Shown: piece after piece, positions 15,243 to 24,985 of the stretch
Layout of the letters: each line of letters opens with the position of its first letter
How positions within the stretch are numbered: the stretch's first letter is position 1
Source: CBFDCQ01 sp965603355
GTDB taxonomy: Bacteria; Hydrogenedentota; CAZGCA01; CBFDCQ01
Length of the DNA stretch: 40,203 nucleotides
NCBI GenBank assembly: GCA_965603355.1
Contig: CBFDCQ010000024.1
Coordinates: 1-40,203, forward strand
Reading direction: 5' to 3'
Translations under genes and position numbers: made by a program
Notes under the pieces: generated by a model
Told to the model about the DNA's origin: nothing
Seen by the model: the letters and a program-made list of their open reading frames with translations, nothing else
The model's database searches: none

Positions 15243-18002
15243 ATGAAGAGATGGCTGAGCGTTGTTGGCGTTGTTGCAGCAGTCCTGATGGTATCAGGGT
15301 GTGCTGGAGTTGCGGAGTTTGAGGCGTACTACACCAAGATTGATTCAGGTGAACCGTTTGAGAAGTACTCCAGGACGGGACCGTACGCCGATATCGTCGT
15401 TGAAGTGGGCGGAGGCAAGTTCGTGTTCTGGCGAGGATCGAGTTACCTGCCTTACTGGGAGACACAAGGGGGCAAGTGGTCCGTTGACGAGATGGTTCCC
15501 CGCAGCGGCGACGGCCCACCCGGACGGCCGGACATAGTCAACACGTATTCTCGTATCGCCCTTATCGAGAGTACCCCCGACAAAGCGGTAGTGTACTGGC
15601 GGTACCTGCCGCAGTTCGGGGGCAAGAATCCGCACACGGGAGTAGATGCCACGAAATTTGTCGATGAGTACTTCACGATCACTTCCGGCGGCAAAGTCAC
15701 ACGTATTATCCGGCAGGGTACCGAGAAGGTCGACGATTGGAGAGATCCGCTCAACAAAACTGTGCAGACATTTCAGCTCACGCCGGCTGGCTTTGCCAGC
15801 AAAAAGACGCAGAAACCACGGTCATCGGGCGCAGTTGCGGCCGCAGACGGCTCGCCCGTGAAGGCAGGGGTCGTCGGAGCGCCGGTTGCATGGTGGAAGT
15901 TCGATGAAGCGCAGGGCGACACGGCTGCTGAGACCGTGGGCGGCAGCAAATGTACCGTCGAGGGACACAAAAGCCTGTGGAAAAAGGGTGTCTCAGGCAC
16001 GGCATTGCAGTTCGATGGGTACAACTCAGAAATTCGTCTCGCAGCATCTAAAGCACCCAAGATTTCGTCGGAGTTGACCCTTGAAGGATGGGTGGCCATC
16101 GGCGCGTATCCGTGGAGCTGGGCGCCAATCGTACAGCAGGTCGACGACGTACCTGAAGAACTGGAGAGACTTAAAGGGCAGCGTGCCTGGCTCATCGGCG
16201 AAGAGGGCCGCGAAGAATATGAGCAACAGCTGGTCGAAGAGGAAGAGATCGAAGAGGAAGAATTCGACTTCGTCATTAAGAAAGAAGACGATGTCGGATA
16301 TTACCTCGGCATAGACGGCCTCGGGTATCCCGGCTTGAAAGTCAGAGTAGGTGATGTATGGGAGGAACTCGTCGCCGACAAGCACCTGGAGCGCAGACAC
16401 TGGCACCATGTTGCCGGGACGTATGACAAGAGTACCGGCAGGATGGCTGTCTATATTGACGGAAAAACCGCAGGTGAGAAGATGGTCGCGAAGACTGACA
16501 TCGCGTTATCCAAGAAAGACCTCATAATGGGAAAAGGTAAACCGCGTAGGCCAATCAAGCCTGTCCGGGCGAATACCTTCATGGATTCTTATGCCTTTGA
16601 CGGTCTCATCGACGAGGTCCGCATCCACGACGAGGCCCTGAGCGCATCCGAAATCTCAGAAGTGTATGCAAGCCTGAAACCGGCCGACAGTGTCATCAAC
16701 GACCCCGACATGGTCGTGCGCGGGCTGCCTGAAGGCAAAGGGACAGGCGAGTTCGGCGCGTATTACACCCGCTTGAAGTTCTATGAGACATGGGATAATC
16801 TGTGGCGGTTCGGCGACCATCCCGACGTTGTCGTCGAATTTGAAGAATCGCCGGCGAAATTCGTGTTCTGGCGAGGTGTTGGGTATATCCCCATGCTCAT
16901 CAATGAAAAGGGCCACTGGTACACGAACGAGTTCAACGAGACCTGGAACAGGAGCGGCGGGCAGGGTTGTCAGGAACCCATGTCCGACAAAGAGTCCTAC
17001 ACGAATCATGCCCGGATCATCGAGAATACGGATGCGCGTGTTGTGGTTCATTGGCGCTATCCCCTGATTGACGTTCTGCACGTAGTCGCAAACTACCATG
17101 AAGATACGGGGTGGGCCGACTGGTCCGATTGGTATTACTACATTTACCCCGATGGTGCTGCCGTGAAGACGATGCACCTGTGGACCGACGGCGAGCGCGA
17201 CCATGAATGGCATGAAGGGATTGCCATTCTCGGCCCGAACCAGCATCCTGAGCAGGTCCTCGAGACCGCACCGGCCCTGATTCTGGCCAGCCTCGACGGG
17301 AAAGTGGCCAAGCACAACTGGATCGAGGGGCCGCCGGACGATGTTGACTACGACGACATGCGAATCCATATCGTGAACTACCAGGCGGAGTATGACCCCT
17401 TCACGGTCGGCGATTTCGAGGGCGGGAACGTGTACGGCGGCGAAGTTACCGACTACGCGGTGTTTCCGTCGTGGAACCACTGGCCCGTCGGTCAGATGCC
17501 TTCGGACGGCCGCTATGCGAGTTATCCGGACCGCACCGCACACTCTTCCTTGACGCACGTGTGGGTCCCTCCGTTTAGAGAAGTTCTCGAAGGCGACAAG
17601 CCGTTCGACCAGCGGATCATGATGGAAGGCATGTCAAACAAGTCTGCCGAAGAGTTAATACCGCTGGCCAAGTCGTGGCTGGACCCGGCCGGTATCGAGG
17701 TCAAATCCGGATGCACCAGCGAGGGATACGACCGTGCGCAGGGCGCGTATCTGTTAACCGCCACAGGCTCGACGGTTTCCGTGGTGCTGAACGCTTCAGA
17801 GAAGAGTCCGGTGGTCAACCCCGCGTTTGTGATCAAGAACTGGGGCGATGGAGACGCCACTCTTACGGTCGATGGCAAGACCGTCGCACGCGGCAGCGAT
17901 TTCCGGCTCGGACATCCGCGTACCGTGAAGGATAAGGACCTTGTCGTGTGGGTGAGGACGGAGTCAACGGCGCCGGTCACGATATCCCTGTCGCAGCGGT
18001 GA
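15243..18002 (+). CDS. LamG-domain exported lipoprotein, paralog 1
   Basis: 919 residues. A canonical lipobox VSGC (Cys20) indicates a lipoprotein. Architecture: N-terminal domain A (about 25-200) with DIVVEVGGGKFVFWRGSSYLPYWET; a LamG/concanavalin-like jelly-roll (about 215-475) starting AWWKFDEAQGD and ending LIDEVRIHDEALSASEIS; a second domain A copy (about 495-660) with WRG, VVVHWRY and IYPDG motifs; then a C-terminal part with NHWPVGQMPSDGR. A run of about 30 acidic residues (about 318-350) interrupts the LamG core. LamG domains commonly bind glycans; the duplicated domain is unfamiliar to me. AAAGGAG precedes the ATG. It follows the beta-helix gene by 87 bp. Confidence 0.85.
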   Translation: MKRWLSVVGVVAAVLMVSGCAGVAEFEAYYTKIDSGEPFEKYSRTGPYADIVVEVGGGKFVFWRGSSYLPYWETQGGKWSVDEMVPRSGDGPPGRPDIVNTYSRIALIESTPDKAVVYWRYLPQFGGKNPHTGVDATKFVDEYFTITSGGKVTRIIRQGTEKVDDWRDPLNKTVQTFQLTPAGFASKKTQKPRSSGAVAAADGSPVKAGVVGAPVAWWKFDEAQGDTAAETVGGSKCTVEGHKSLWKKGVSGTALQFDGYNSEIRLAASKAPKISSELTLEGWVAIGAYPWSWAPIVQQVDDVPEELERLKGQRAWLIGEEGREEYEQQLVEEEEIEEEEFDFVIKKEDDVGYYLGIDGLGYPGLKVRVGDVWEELVADKHLERRHWHHVAGTYDKSTGRMAVYIDGKTAGEKMVAKTDIALSKKDLIMGKGKPRRPIKPVRANTFMDSYAFDGLIDEVRIHDEALSASEISEVYASLKPADSVINDPDMVVRGLPEGKGTGEFGAYYTRLKFYETWDNLWRFGDHPDVVVEFEESPAKFVFWRGVGYIPMLINEKGHWYTNEFNETWNRSGGQGCQEPMSDKESYTNHARIIENTDARVVVHWRYPLIDVLHVVANYHEDTGWADWSDWYYYIYPDGAAVKTMHLWTDGERDHEWHEGIAILGPNQHPEQVLETAPALILASLDGKVAKHNWIEGPPDDVDYDDMRIHIVNYQAEYDPFTVGDFEGGNVYGGEVTDYAVFPSWNHWPVGQMPSDGRYASYPDRTAHSSLTHVWVPPFREVLEGDKPFDQRIMMEGMSNKSAEELIPLAKSWLDPAGIEVKSGCTSEGYDRAQGAYLLTATGSTVSVVLNASEKSPVVNPAFVIKNWGDGDATLTVDGKTVARGSDFRLGHPRTVKDKDLVVWVRTESTAPVTISLSQR

Positions 18003-18029
18003 TGGTAGCGCCGCCGGGAGCAGATGCCC

Positions 18030-18128
18030 GAATCGGATTTCCGGCAGGGCATCATCGTCGATAGACACGGTACATCTACGCCGGTGATCTCGGTTGAAGA
18101 GGAATGGACCGGGACGCGTCACTTTTGA
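18030..18128 (+). pseudogene. Relic of a LamG-paralog C-terminus
   Basis: Just after the stop of paralog 1, an open stretch encodes SDFRQGIIVDRHGTSTPVISV and ends at TGA (18126-18128). Paralogs 2-4 have DFRQGIVRDTDGT followed by a VVWIK-type strand at their C-termini, so this looks like a remnant of another copy's tail. Paralog 1 itself has a different version (SDFRLGHPRTVKDKDLVVW). This suggests past recombination or deletion within the tandem family. Confidence 0.5.
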
Positions 18129-18164
18129 GATTGCACGGGGATAACTTCACAGTGATAGGAAGAG

Positions 18165-18185
18165 GGGGGCTTGCGCCCCCTTTTT
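18165..18185 (+). terminator. Rho-independent terminator
   Basis: GGGGGC (18165-18170), loop TTGC, GCCCCC (18175-18180), then TTTTT (18181-18185). The GC-only stem and immediate T-run are textbook. It separates paralog 1 from paralog 2. The rest of the 18003-18273 gap holds the relic tail and no other gene. Confidence 0.85.
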
Positions 18186-18273
18186 CCACCAGGCCTTTTA
18201 CGGTGATGCCAAGTGGTCAATTTGGACTACATGACCGACTTCAAGTAGCGCACGTAAAAGGGAGATATCCAGA

Positions 18274-20913
18274 ATGCGGGCAATGAGGAGACGAAGATGT
18301 CCGGCGATTAGGATTGCGATTACGATTATGATGTGGGCGTTCTTCTGCCTAAGTGTCCCTGTTGACGTGGAAGCTGCGGATTTTTGCGCATACTATACGA
18401 AAGTGGGGCCTGATCAGGGTCCAGTCGACAAGATAACGGGGGAATATACGGATGTTGTTGTAAGGCTTGGTGAAGGAAGACGGTTTGTATTCTGCCGCAC
18501 ATCTAGCTACTTACCGTACTGGGAGACCGAAAGCGGGAAGTGGTACGTCGATGAGATAGTGCCGCGCAACGGCGACGGCAGCGATCTCCGACCCGACAAA
18601 TACAACAGATATTCATACGCAAGAATAATTGAGAACAGTCCGTCTCAGGTCGTGGTGCACTGGCGATATATGCCCGACTTCTTGGACGTGGGATTTGACG
18701 GAGTTGTCCACGAGTATTTTACGATTACCCCCGACGGCAAGGCCATACGCACGGTCAGACGGGGCACGGAGAAGATTGATGATTGGAATGATCCGCTGAA
18801 CGTAACGACTCAGCTCCTGAGCCTGGAAAGCGATGGGATCGAGGAGACCTCGCTAACACCCGCCAGATTGTCGAACAAGCCGGGGGAACCTGTGACAGGC
18901 TCGCCAGTCAAGACAGGTGTTGTGGAGACACCCTCAGCGTATTGGAAGTTCGACGAGGGGATGGGTCCGAATTCCGATGTGACGCTGGAAACCGTCAGCG
19001 GAATAGAGTGTCCTGTTGAGGGCAACAAGAGTCTTTGGAGGAAAGGCGTTTCGGGCACGGCGCTGGCATTTGACGGGTACCATTCAAAAGTGTCGATGCC
19101 GGTTTCCTACGCACCTGTTATAGGGGATGCGTTCTCGGTAGAGGCATGGGTAGTGCTGGACGCGCATCCGTTCAACTGGGTCCCCTTGGTGCATCAGTCA
19201 ACGTGGAAGATGAACGGTTACTATCTTGGCGTGAATGGTCCCGGTCAGGTCGGATTCCTGGCGAACATCGGCGGTAACTGGGAGACCCTTACGTCTTCAG
19301 ACGCGCTCGAGCTGCATCGATGGACTCATGTCGAGGCCACTTTCGATGGGGAGAGCGGCGAGATGCGTGTCTATATTGACGGCGAACTTCAGGGAACGAA
19401 AAGCGTCGCGAAAACGCAGATTTGGCCGGCCAACGCCCCTGCAGTAATGGGATTGAACACCGCTCAGATTACGCCGGTGGGTCGGGAGGTCTCCCGCGGC
19501 ACCAAGACAGGGATAACGGGTATCGAGGGACTTATCGATGAAGTCAGAATCTACGACGAAGTGTTGACTGCGGAGCAGATCGCTGAGTCGTACGAGAATT
19601 TCGCTCCCGGCGAGGCGCTTCGGGACAATCCGGACCTCGAACCGCGCATCCCGCCGGGCATGCCGGGCGAGGCCGAGAAGTTCGGCGCGTTCCACACGAA
19701 ACTTAAGTACCACGAGCTGTGGGATAACATGTGGCGAACGGGCGACCATCCCGACATCGTGGTGAAGTTCGATGAAATGCCTACCAGCGTGGTCTTCTGG
19801 CGGGGACCGTCGTATGGTCCCGGTTGGGTGACGGAGAAGAACTATTGGATGGCGGACCAAAGCGTCGAAGCCGGGGACGCCGTGAGTTACGCTGAACACA
19901 TGTCCGACAAGCAGGGTCGGTACGTGCACGTCCGGCTCATTGAGAACACCGACGCCCGAGCCGTTGTTCATTGGCGGTACGCGAGCTGCAACATCTTGTA
20001 CGGTTTCCTGAAGCAGTTCGGCCCCACTGGCCTGTGGGTGGATGAGTACTTCACGATCTACCCCGATGGTCTGGCCGTACGGAAAGTGAACCAGCGCGCT
20101 ATGACATATCGTGAGAGGCCACCAGAAAGAGTGTCCTGGCAGGATGTCCAATTCCTGGCTCAGCCGGGTATGACGCCGGACGAGGTGATGAATTTACAGG
20201 CGCTGGATCTGGCGAATCTGGCCGGCGAGACCGCGAAACTCGACTGGACGGACGGCATCCCGAGCGAGAACCCACTGCCCAGCGCTAACATAGAACTGGT
20301 CAATTTCAAGTCGGACTACAAGGTCTTCGTGATTTTCCAGGACGGAACGTATATAAACCCGTGGGGCAGGCGGCCTGCCCGCTACTGTCACTTCATGACG
20401 TGGAACCATTGGCCGGTGTCGGTCATCCCGTCCCAAGGCAGGTCGTCCCTCTTCCCCGATCGCGTGACACATTCGGCGCTTGCAGCGGCGGATAACGCGA
20501 TAGACCACGGCAACATGGGGATGTACGGTTTTACGAACAAACCGATTTCCGCGTTACTGCCTTTGGCTAAGTCTTGGTGCAATCCGCCTGCACTGACCGG
20601 CACAGTCGGTTGTACGACTCGCGGCTACAACAAGGTGCAGCGCGCCTATGTGCTGGAGGCTGAGTTCGCGAGCATGTCGTTTACGTTGAACGGTTCTGGC
20701 AATTCGCCTATTGTGAATCCCTGCTTCGTGGTGAAAGGTTGGGGCAGCAACGACAAGGCCAGCCTGGAGTTGAACGGCAAGGATGTTCCTCCGGGCAGGA
20801 ACTTCCGTCAGGGAATTGTCCGCGATACGGACGGCGAACAGATGCTTGTTGTTTGGATCAAGGCCGACTCTGAGAAACCTATGGAGGTTTCGATAAGCGA
20901 GGTTGGTGGGTAG
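18274..20913 (+). CDS. LamG-domain exported protein, paralog 2
   Basis: 879 residues, same architecture as paralog 1 but without a long acidic insert. The basic, hydrophobic N-terminus ends VEAADF, which fits signal peptidase I cleavage rather than a lipoprotein. N-domain A carries FVFCRTSSYLPYWET and VVVHWRYMPD; LamG covers about 214-450 (AYWKFDEG to LIDEVRIYDEVLTAEQI); the second domain A has VVFWRGPSYGP and AVVHWRYAS with DEYFTIYPDG. The C-terminus contains WNHWPVSVIPSQGR, LAKSWCNPP and DFRQGIVRD-like NFRQGIVRDTDGE. GGGAG lies nine bases before the ATG. A strong terminator upstream suggests it has its own promoter, which I could not pinpoint. Confidence 0.85.
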   Translation: MRAMRRRRCPAIRIAITIMMWAFFCLSVPVDVEAADFCAYYTKVGPDQGPVDKITGEYTDVVVRLGEGRRFVFCRTSSYLPYWETESGKWYVDEIVPRNGDGSDLRPDKYNRYSYARIIENSPSQVVVHWRYMPDFLDVGFDGVVHEYFTITPDGKAIRTVRRGTEKIDDWNDPLNVTTQLLSLESDGIEETSLTPARLSNKPGEPVTGSPVKTGVVETPSAYWKFDEGMGPNSDVTLETVSGIECPVEGNKSLWRKGVSGTALAFDGYHSKVSMPVSYAPVIGDAFSVEAWVVLDAHPFNWVPLVHQSTWKMNGYYLGVNGPGQVGFLANIGGNWETLTSSDALELHRWTHVEATFDGESGEMRVYIDGELQGTKSVAKTQIWPANAPAVMGLNTAQITPVGREVSRGTKTGITGIEGLIDEVRIYDEVLTAEQIAESYENFAPGEALRDNPDLEPRIPPGMPGEAEKFGAFHTKLKYHELWDNMWRTGDHPDIVVKFDEMPTSVVFWRGPSYGPGWVTEKNYWMADQSVEAGDAVSYAEHMSDKQGRYVHVRLIENTDARAVVHWRYASCNILYGFLKQFGPTGLWVDEYFTIYPDGLAVRKVNQRAMTYRERPPERVSWQDVQFLAQPGMTPDEVMNLQALDLANLAGETAKLDWTDGIPSENPLPSANIELVNFKSDYKVFVIFQDGTYINPWGRRPARYCHFMTWNHWPVSVIPSQGRSSLFPDRVTHSALAAADNAIDHGNMGMYGFTNKPISALLPLAKSWCNPPALTGTVGCTTRGYNKVQRAYVLEAEFASMSFTLNGSGNSPIVNPCFVVKGWGSNDKASLELNGKDVPPGRNFRQGIVRDTDGEQMLVVWIKADSEKPMEVSISEVGG

Positions 20914-20967
20914 TTGGCTGGAGGTCGTGAGGAATAGCGTGAAATCGAGTGAAAGGAGATAACTGTA

Positions 20968-23739
20968 ATGAGGAAGATGCTTATATTCGCAGGCGTGATT
21001 GTAGCGGTCTTGATGGTGCTGGATTGTGCGGCGGCGGGCGATTTCTACGCCTACTATACACGGTTAGATTATGAGATCCCCATAGACCAGGCGCGCGATT
21101 ACATCCCGCCGGAGATAGACTAGTATTCAAATGAGGTGTTGTGGATGCTGGAGGTGTTCTAGGGGGACGAGGAAGAAGAGGAGGACGAAGAAGAGGAGGA
21201 GGCGGCGGAGGAGGAGGAGGAAAGGGGCAGGCGGCCAAGAGGACCCATTACAGGTAGGTATGCGGACGTTGTTGTTAATGTGGGTGATTTAGGGCAACTT
21301 GTGTTCTCTCGAGTTTCGGGTTACATGCCGTGCTGGAGGACCGACCAGGGTGACTGGTATGTGCAGGATATTGTGCCTGGCCACTTGGATGTCGGCTGCC
21401 TCTATAGCTACGCTCGGATTATTGAGAACGAGCCCGACCGCGTGCTGGTCCACTGGCGGTACATGCCGAACGTCACGAAAGTCGGGCCGGCGGATGTCGT
21501 CCATGAGTACTTCGAAATGTATCCGGACGGGACAGTTTTCCGTACGGTCAAGGAAGCCGCGGAGAACCTGGCGGACCACAACGATCCGGATAACAGGACG
21601 GTGCAGACGGTGAAACTGAAACGTGAGGGGATCGAGCAGATAGCGCTCAGAAAAGCGAGACTGTCGAAGCCGGGTGGCGCAGCGCTGGAAGGCTTGCGGG
21701 TCAGGACAGGTGTTGTCGGTTCGCCGGCAGCCTGGTGGAAGTTTGACGAAGCGCTTGAGGTAAGACCTTATGGAAGCAGAGACCTGACAATAGAGAGTGT
21801 CAGTGGTAGAAGCTGCGCGGTTGACGGCAACATAGCGTTGTGGAAACAAGGAGTATCCGGGACGGGATTGGCTTTCGACGGGTACGGTTCAAAGGTCGCC
21901 CTTCCCGCCTCACACGCACCTTCCCTCAGGGACGAGTTGACGGTGGAAGCGTGGGTGGTGTTGGGTGCATACCCGTGGAACTGGGCGCCTCTGGTTCACC
22001 AGTCGCTCATGGACCCCGGCCCTATCGAGAAAGGCACTTACGACGAGCGCGGCCGGGATTTCCCCAGACGTGAAGGCAAAGGGTACTATCTGGGTGTGAA
22101 CGCATACGGACACCCGATATTCGTAGTTGATGGGAACGAGCTCAAAGGGTCGGTCAAGCTGTCAACTTACCGTTGGACGCATGTTGCCGCCACTTACGGT
22201 GACGACACGATGCGCATCTTCGTGGACGGGCAGGAATGTGGCTCCATGTCGGCTCCGGACGGGATAATCGTGCCGGACGTCGATGTGCTCATAGGGTTGA
22301 ACAACGTGAAAGGCAGGCCTACTGACCCGGTTCGCGGCCCTATGTGCCATATGGCTGACATATACGGTATTGAAGGGCTTATTGACGAGGTCAAGATTTA
22401 CGACACGGCACTGGATTTGGCCCAGGTCAACGCGTCGTACAACAACTTCAAACCGGACAGAACGACGCGTGATGACCCCGATCTGGACCGACGGATTCTG
22501 CCGGGCCGGCCGGGTGTTGCCGAAAAGTTCGGCGCTGAGTACACGGAACTGGGCTACCATGAGCTATGGGACAATCTCTGGCGGACCAGCGAGTATGCCG
22601 ATGTGATAGTCAAGTTCGATACGGTGCCGGGCAGTGTTGCCTTCTGGCGCGGCATCAACGGGTCACCCGCATGGGTTACCGAGAACAACAAATGGATGGC
22701 GGACCAGAGTCTCGAGATAGGCGGCCCGCACGGGTGCTCTGAACATATGGCCGACAAGCAATACCGCCATTCGTACGTCAGAATCATAGAGAACACGGAC
22801 GCCAGGGTCGTTGTGCATTGGCGCTACCCCTCGATTGACGTTGGGTACCTCTTTCCCAGCCCGTATGACTGGACGGACGAGTACTATCACATTTATCCCG
22901 ATGGTAGCGGCGTGCGCAAAGTCAAGTACCGGCACGGTATCGGTGGCTGGCACGATGTCCAGTTCCTCAGCCAACCAGGCACAACGCCTATGGACACGCT
23001 TAACCTGCAGGCGGTGACGGTGGCCAATCTAGACGGCAAAGTACACGAGATGACATGGAGTGGGTCAAACGGCGTGCCTCGCAACGGATTGCGTGACGCG
23101 TGCATCTCGATGATCAATTTCAAATCGGACTACAAGGTGTTTCTGGCCTATCAGAAAGGTTGCAGGATAGGTACGTGGGGAAGCGCCGAACAATCGCCGT
23201 ATACGGACGATCCGTTTGCGGGACCCTGGAACCACTGGCCTGTTTCGCAGATGCCCTCTGATGGTCGATATGCGTCGGCATCGGACAGATTGACGCACGG
23301 TGCCGTAGGGGGAGCAGGCAACGTGACCCGATACGGCAACATGGCGATCTACGGTTTGACCGACCAGCCGATTTCAAGCCTGGTGCCTCTGGCAAGGTCG
23401 TGGAACAATCCCGCTGCCGTAACCAGGGCGCGAGGCTGCACAGGCCAGGGGTATTCCAAGGAACAGCGGGCATACGAGATGACCGCGCTCGGATCGAAGC
23501 TGTCGTTCACGCTGGACGCCTCGGAGCAATCGCCGGTTGTGAATCCTTGCCTTGTTATCAGGAACTGGGGCAGCGACAACAAGGCGCGTCTCAGAATAAA
23601 TCGCCGGACAGTTCCGGCGGGCAAGGACTTCCGGCAGGGGATCGTCCGGGATACGGACGGCACGCAGATGCTGGTGGTCTGGATCAAGGTGGAGGCGACA
23701 AGACCGGTTGCAGTTTCAGTAACACGAGTTGACCGTTAG
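20968..23739 (+). pseudogene. LamG-domain exported protein, paralog 3, with two in-frame TAG codons
   Basis: From ATG 20968 (AAAGGAG nine bases upstream) the frame encodes a signal peptide and FYAYYTRLDYEIP like the other paralogs. It then meets TAG at 21121-21123 and again at 21160-21162, and continues open in the same frame to 23739, about 924 codons in all. Downstream parts are intact: LVFSRVSGYMPCW, LamG (WWKFDEA to LIDEVKIYDTALD), a second domain A and the C-terminal NHWPVSQMPSDGR and DFRQGIVRD. The TAGs lie in a loop absent from other paralogs, next to a Glu-coding purine tract. TAG normally terminates genes here, so this is either a young pseudogene, a readthrough gene or a sequence/assembly error. 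Starts after the TAGs would lack a signal peptide. Confidence 0.75.
21161..21230 (+). repeat. Polypurine GAG/GAA-type simple-sequence tract
   Basis: A run of almost only G and A (GAGGAAGAAGAG-type units, with rare C) encodes a Glu/Asp-rich stretch in the reading frame of paralog 3. It is the likely product of replication slippage and could form unusual DNA structure. It directly follows the second in-frame TAG. Confidence 0.7.
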
Positions 23740-23803
23740 CCGGGTCTGCACCAGTCAGGTCTCCAGAGAGCTTTGACGGGGGCGCATACGGGGAAATAGG
23801 GGA

Positions 23804-24955
23804 ATGGAATGCACGAGTTACGAGCGTGTAAAGGCCGCCCTGGAACACAGGGAACCTGACCGTGTCCCTTTGGATATCGGCGGCACAATGGTCACCGGAA
23901 TCAACGTTTGTGCAATGCAGATGTTGCGAGAATACCTTGGTCTGGAAGGCGATGCTGAGGTGCATGACACAGTAACTCAAATGGCTCGGACGGACGACGA
24001 CCTGATTGAGAAACTGGGAATCGATGTGATGAATGCCCCGCCGAAGCCGCCATCGAAAACGGGGTTGGCTAAGGATCTCGGCCTGCAGGACGGTCATTAT
24101 CGGATAATCGATGAGTTCGGTATAGGCTGGCAGATGCCCGAACACGGGGGGCACTATTACGACCTTTACCACAGCCCTCTGGCGACCGCCGAGACGGTTA
24201 AGGACGTCGAGAGCTATCCATGGCCCGACCCGCTTGATCCGGCACGTTTCGTCGGGATTAAGGAAGAGGCGGATCGCGTGGTCCACGACGAGAAGAGAGC
24301 GCACGTCCTCGGAAGGATGAGTTCCGGCATGTGGGAACACGCGATGTGGATGGCCGGGTACGAGAAGTTCTACATGGACATGGTCGCGAATCAGAAGCTC
24401 GTGCATGCCACCATGAGCAAGATCCTCGAAATCAAGATGCAGTACTGGGAAAAGGCGCTCGAGACGGTTGGCGAGAACGTGCTCGTGGTTTCCTGCGCAG
24501 ACGACCTGGGCAGCCAGAACGGTCTGCTGGTTTCGCTCGAGATGTACAAGGAGCTGATTTGGCCGTACCACAAGAGGCTGTTCGAGTTCATCAAGGAAAA
24601 GGCGAACTCGAGAGTCTACATATTCTTCCATAACGACGGAGCGATATATGAGACGCTCCCACTGCTCATCGAGGCCGGTGTTGACATCATCAATCCATGG
24701 CAAGTGAACTGCGCGGGGATGGATGATACGGCCAGATTCAAGAGAGAGTACGGCAAAGACCTCACGGTCTGGGGTGGGAGTTGTGACGCGCTGGTCCTGG
24801 AGTTTGGAACGCGTGAGGATGTGCGGGAAGAAACGAGGCGACGGATAGATGAACTGGCACCGGAGGGCGGGTTCATTTTTGCGCCCATCCATGTTATACA
24901 AGGTGGAGTTCCGCCTGAGAACATAATGGCATGGTGGGAAACGCTTCAGGAATAA
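23804..24955 (+). CDS. Uroporphyrinogen decarboxylase-like (URO-D superfamily) protein
   Basis: 383 residues with URO-D/MtaA-type TIM-barrel pattern: SYERVKAALEHREPDRVPLDIGG at the start, an IDEFGIGW segment, MSSGMWEHAMWMAGYEKF, and late FFHNDGAIYETLPLLIEAGVDIINPWQ. It is unlikely to be the haem-pathway HemE, because catalytic-pocket motifs of HemE are not evident and the gene sits in a glycan locus. Family relatives such as MtaA and CmuA are zinc-dependent methyltransferases acting with corrinoid proteins, so demethylation of a methylated sugar or a related C1 transfer is one possibility. No corrinoid protein is nearby. The start region has only a close GGGG run. It lies between LamG paralogs 3 and 4 with gaps of 64 and 30 bp. 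Confidence 0.8.
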   Translation: MECTSYERVKAALEHREPDRVPLDIGGTMVTGINVCAMQMLREYLGLEGDAEVHDTVTQMARTDDDLIEKLGIDVMNAPPKPPSKTGLAKDLGLQDGHYRIIDEFGIGWQMPEHGGHYYDLYHSPLATAETVKDVESYPWPDPLDPARFVGIKEEADRVVHDEKRAHVLGRMSSGMWEHAMWMAGYEKFYMDMVANQKLVHATMSKILEIKMQYWEKALETVGENVLVVSCADDLGSQNGLLVSLEMYKELIWPYHKRLFEFIKEKANSRVYIFFHNDGAIYETLPLLIEAGVDIINPWQVNCAGMDDTARFKREYGKDLTVWGGSCDALVLEFGTREDVREETRRRIDELAPEGGFIFAPIHVIQGGVPPENIMAWWETLQE

Positions 24956-24985
24956 GGAAATCGAGAAAGGGGAGAGGCTACGCGA

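Noticed and set aside
21130..21300. Arg/Lys-rich open frame through the purine tract starting at ATG 21131
   Set aside because: A by-product of reading GAG/GAA repeats out of phase; ends soon and lacks a ribosome site.
20968..23739. Genome-wide reassignment of TAG to explain the in-frame stops of LamG paralog 3
   Set aside because: TAG ends many intact genes in the window, including uxaC, the LarA-like gene, the beta-helix gene, LamG paralogs 2 and 4 and the kinase, at positions where homologs are expected to end.
23684..24901. 405-codon minus-strand frame opposite the URO-D-like gene
   Set aside because: Fully contained opposite a clear family member, no recognisable domain, no start signals.
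23804..24955. Haem-pathway HemE assignment for the URO-D-like gene
   Set aside because: Sequence pattern is closer to the MtaA-like branch and the locus is for carbohydrates, with no other haem genes.
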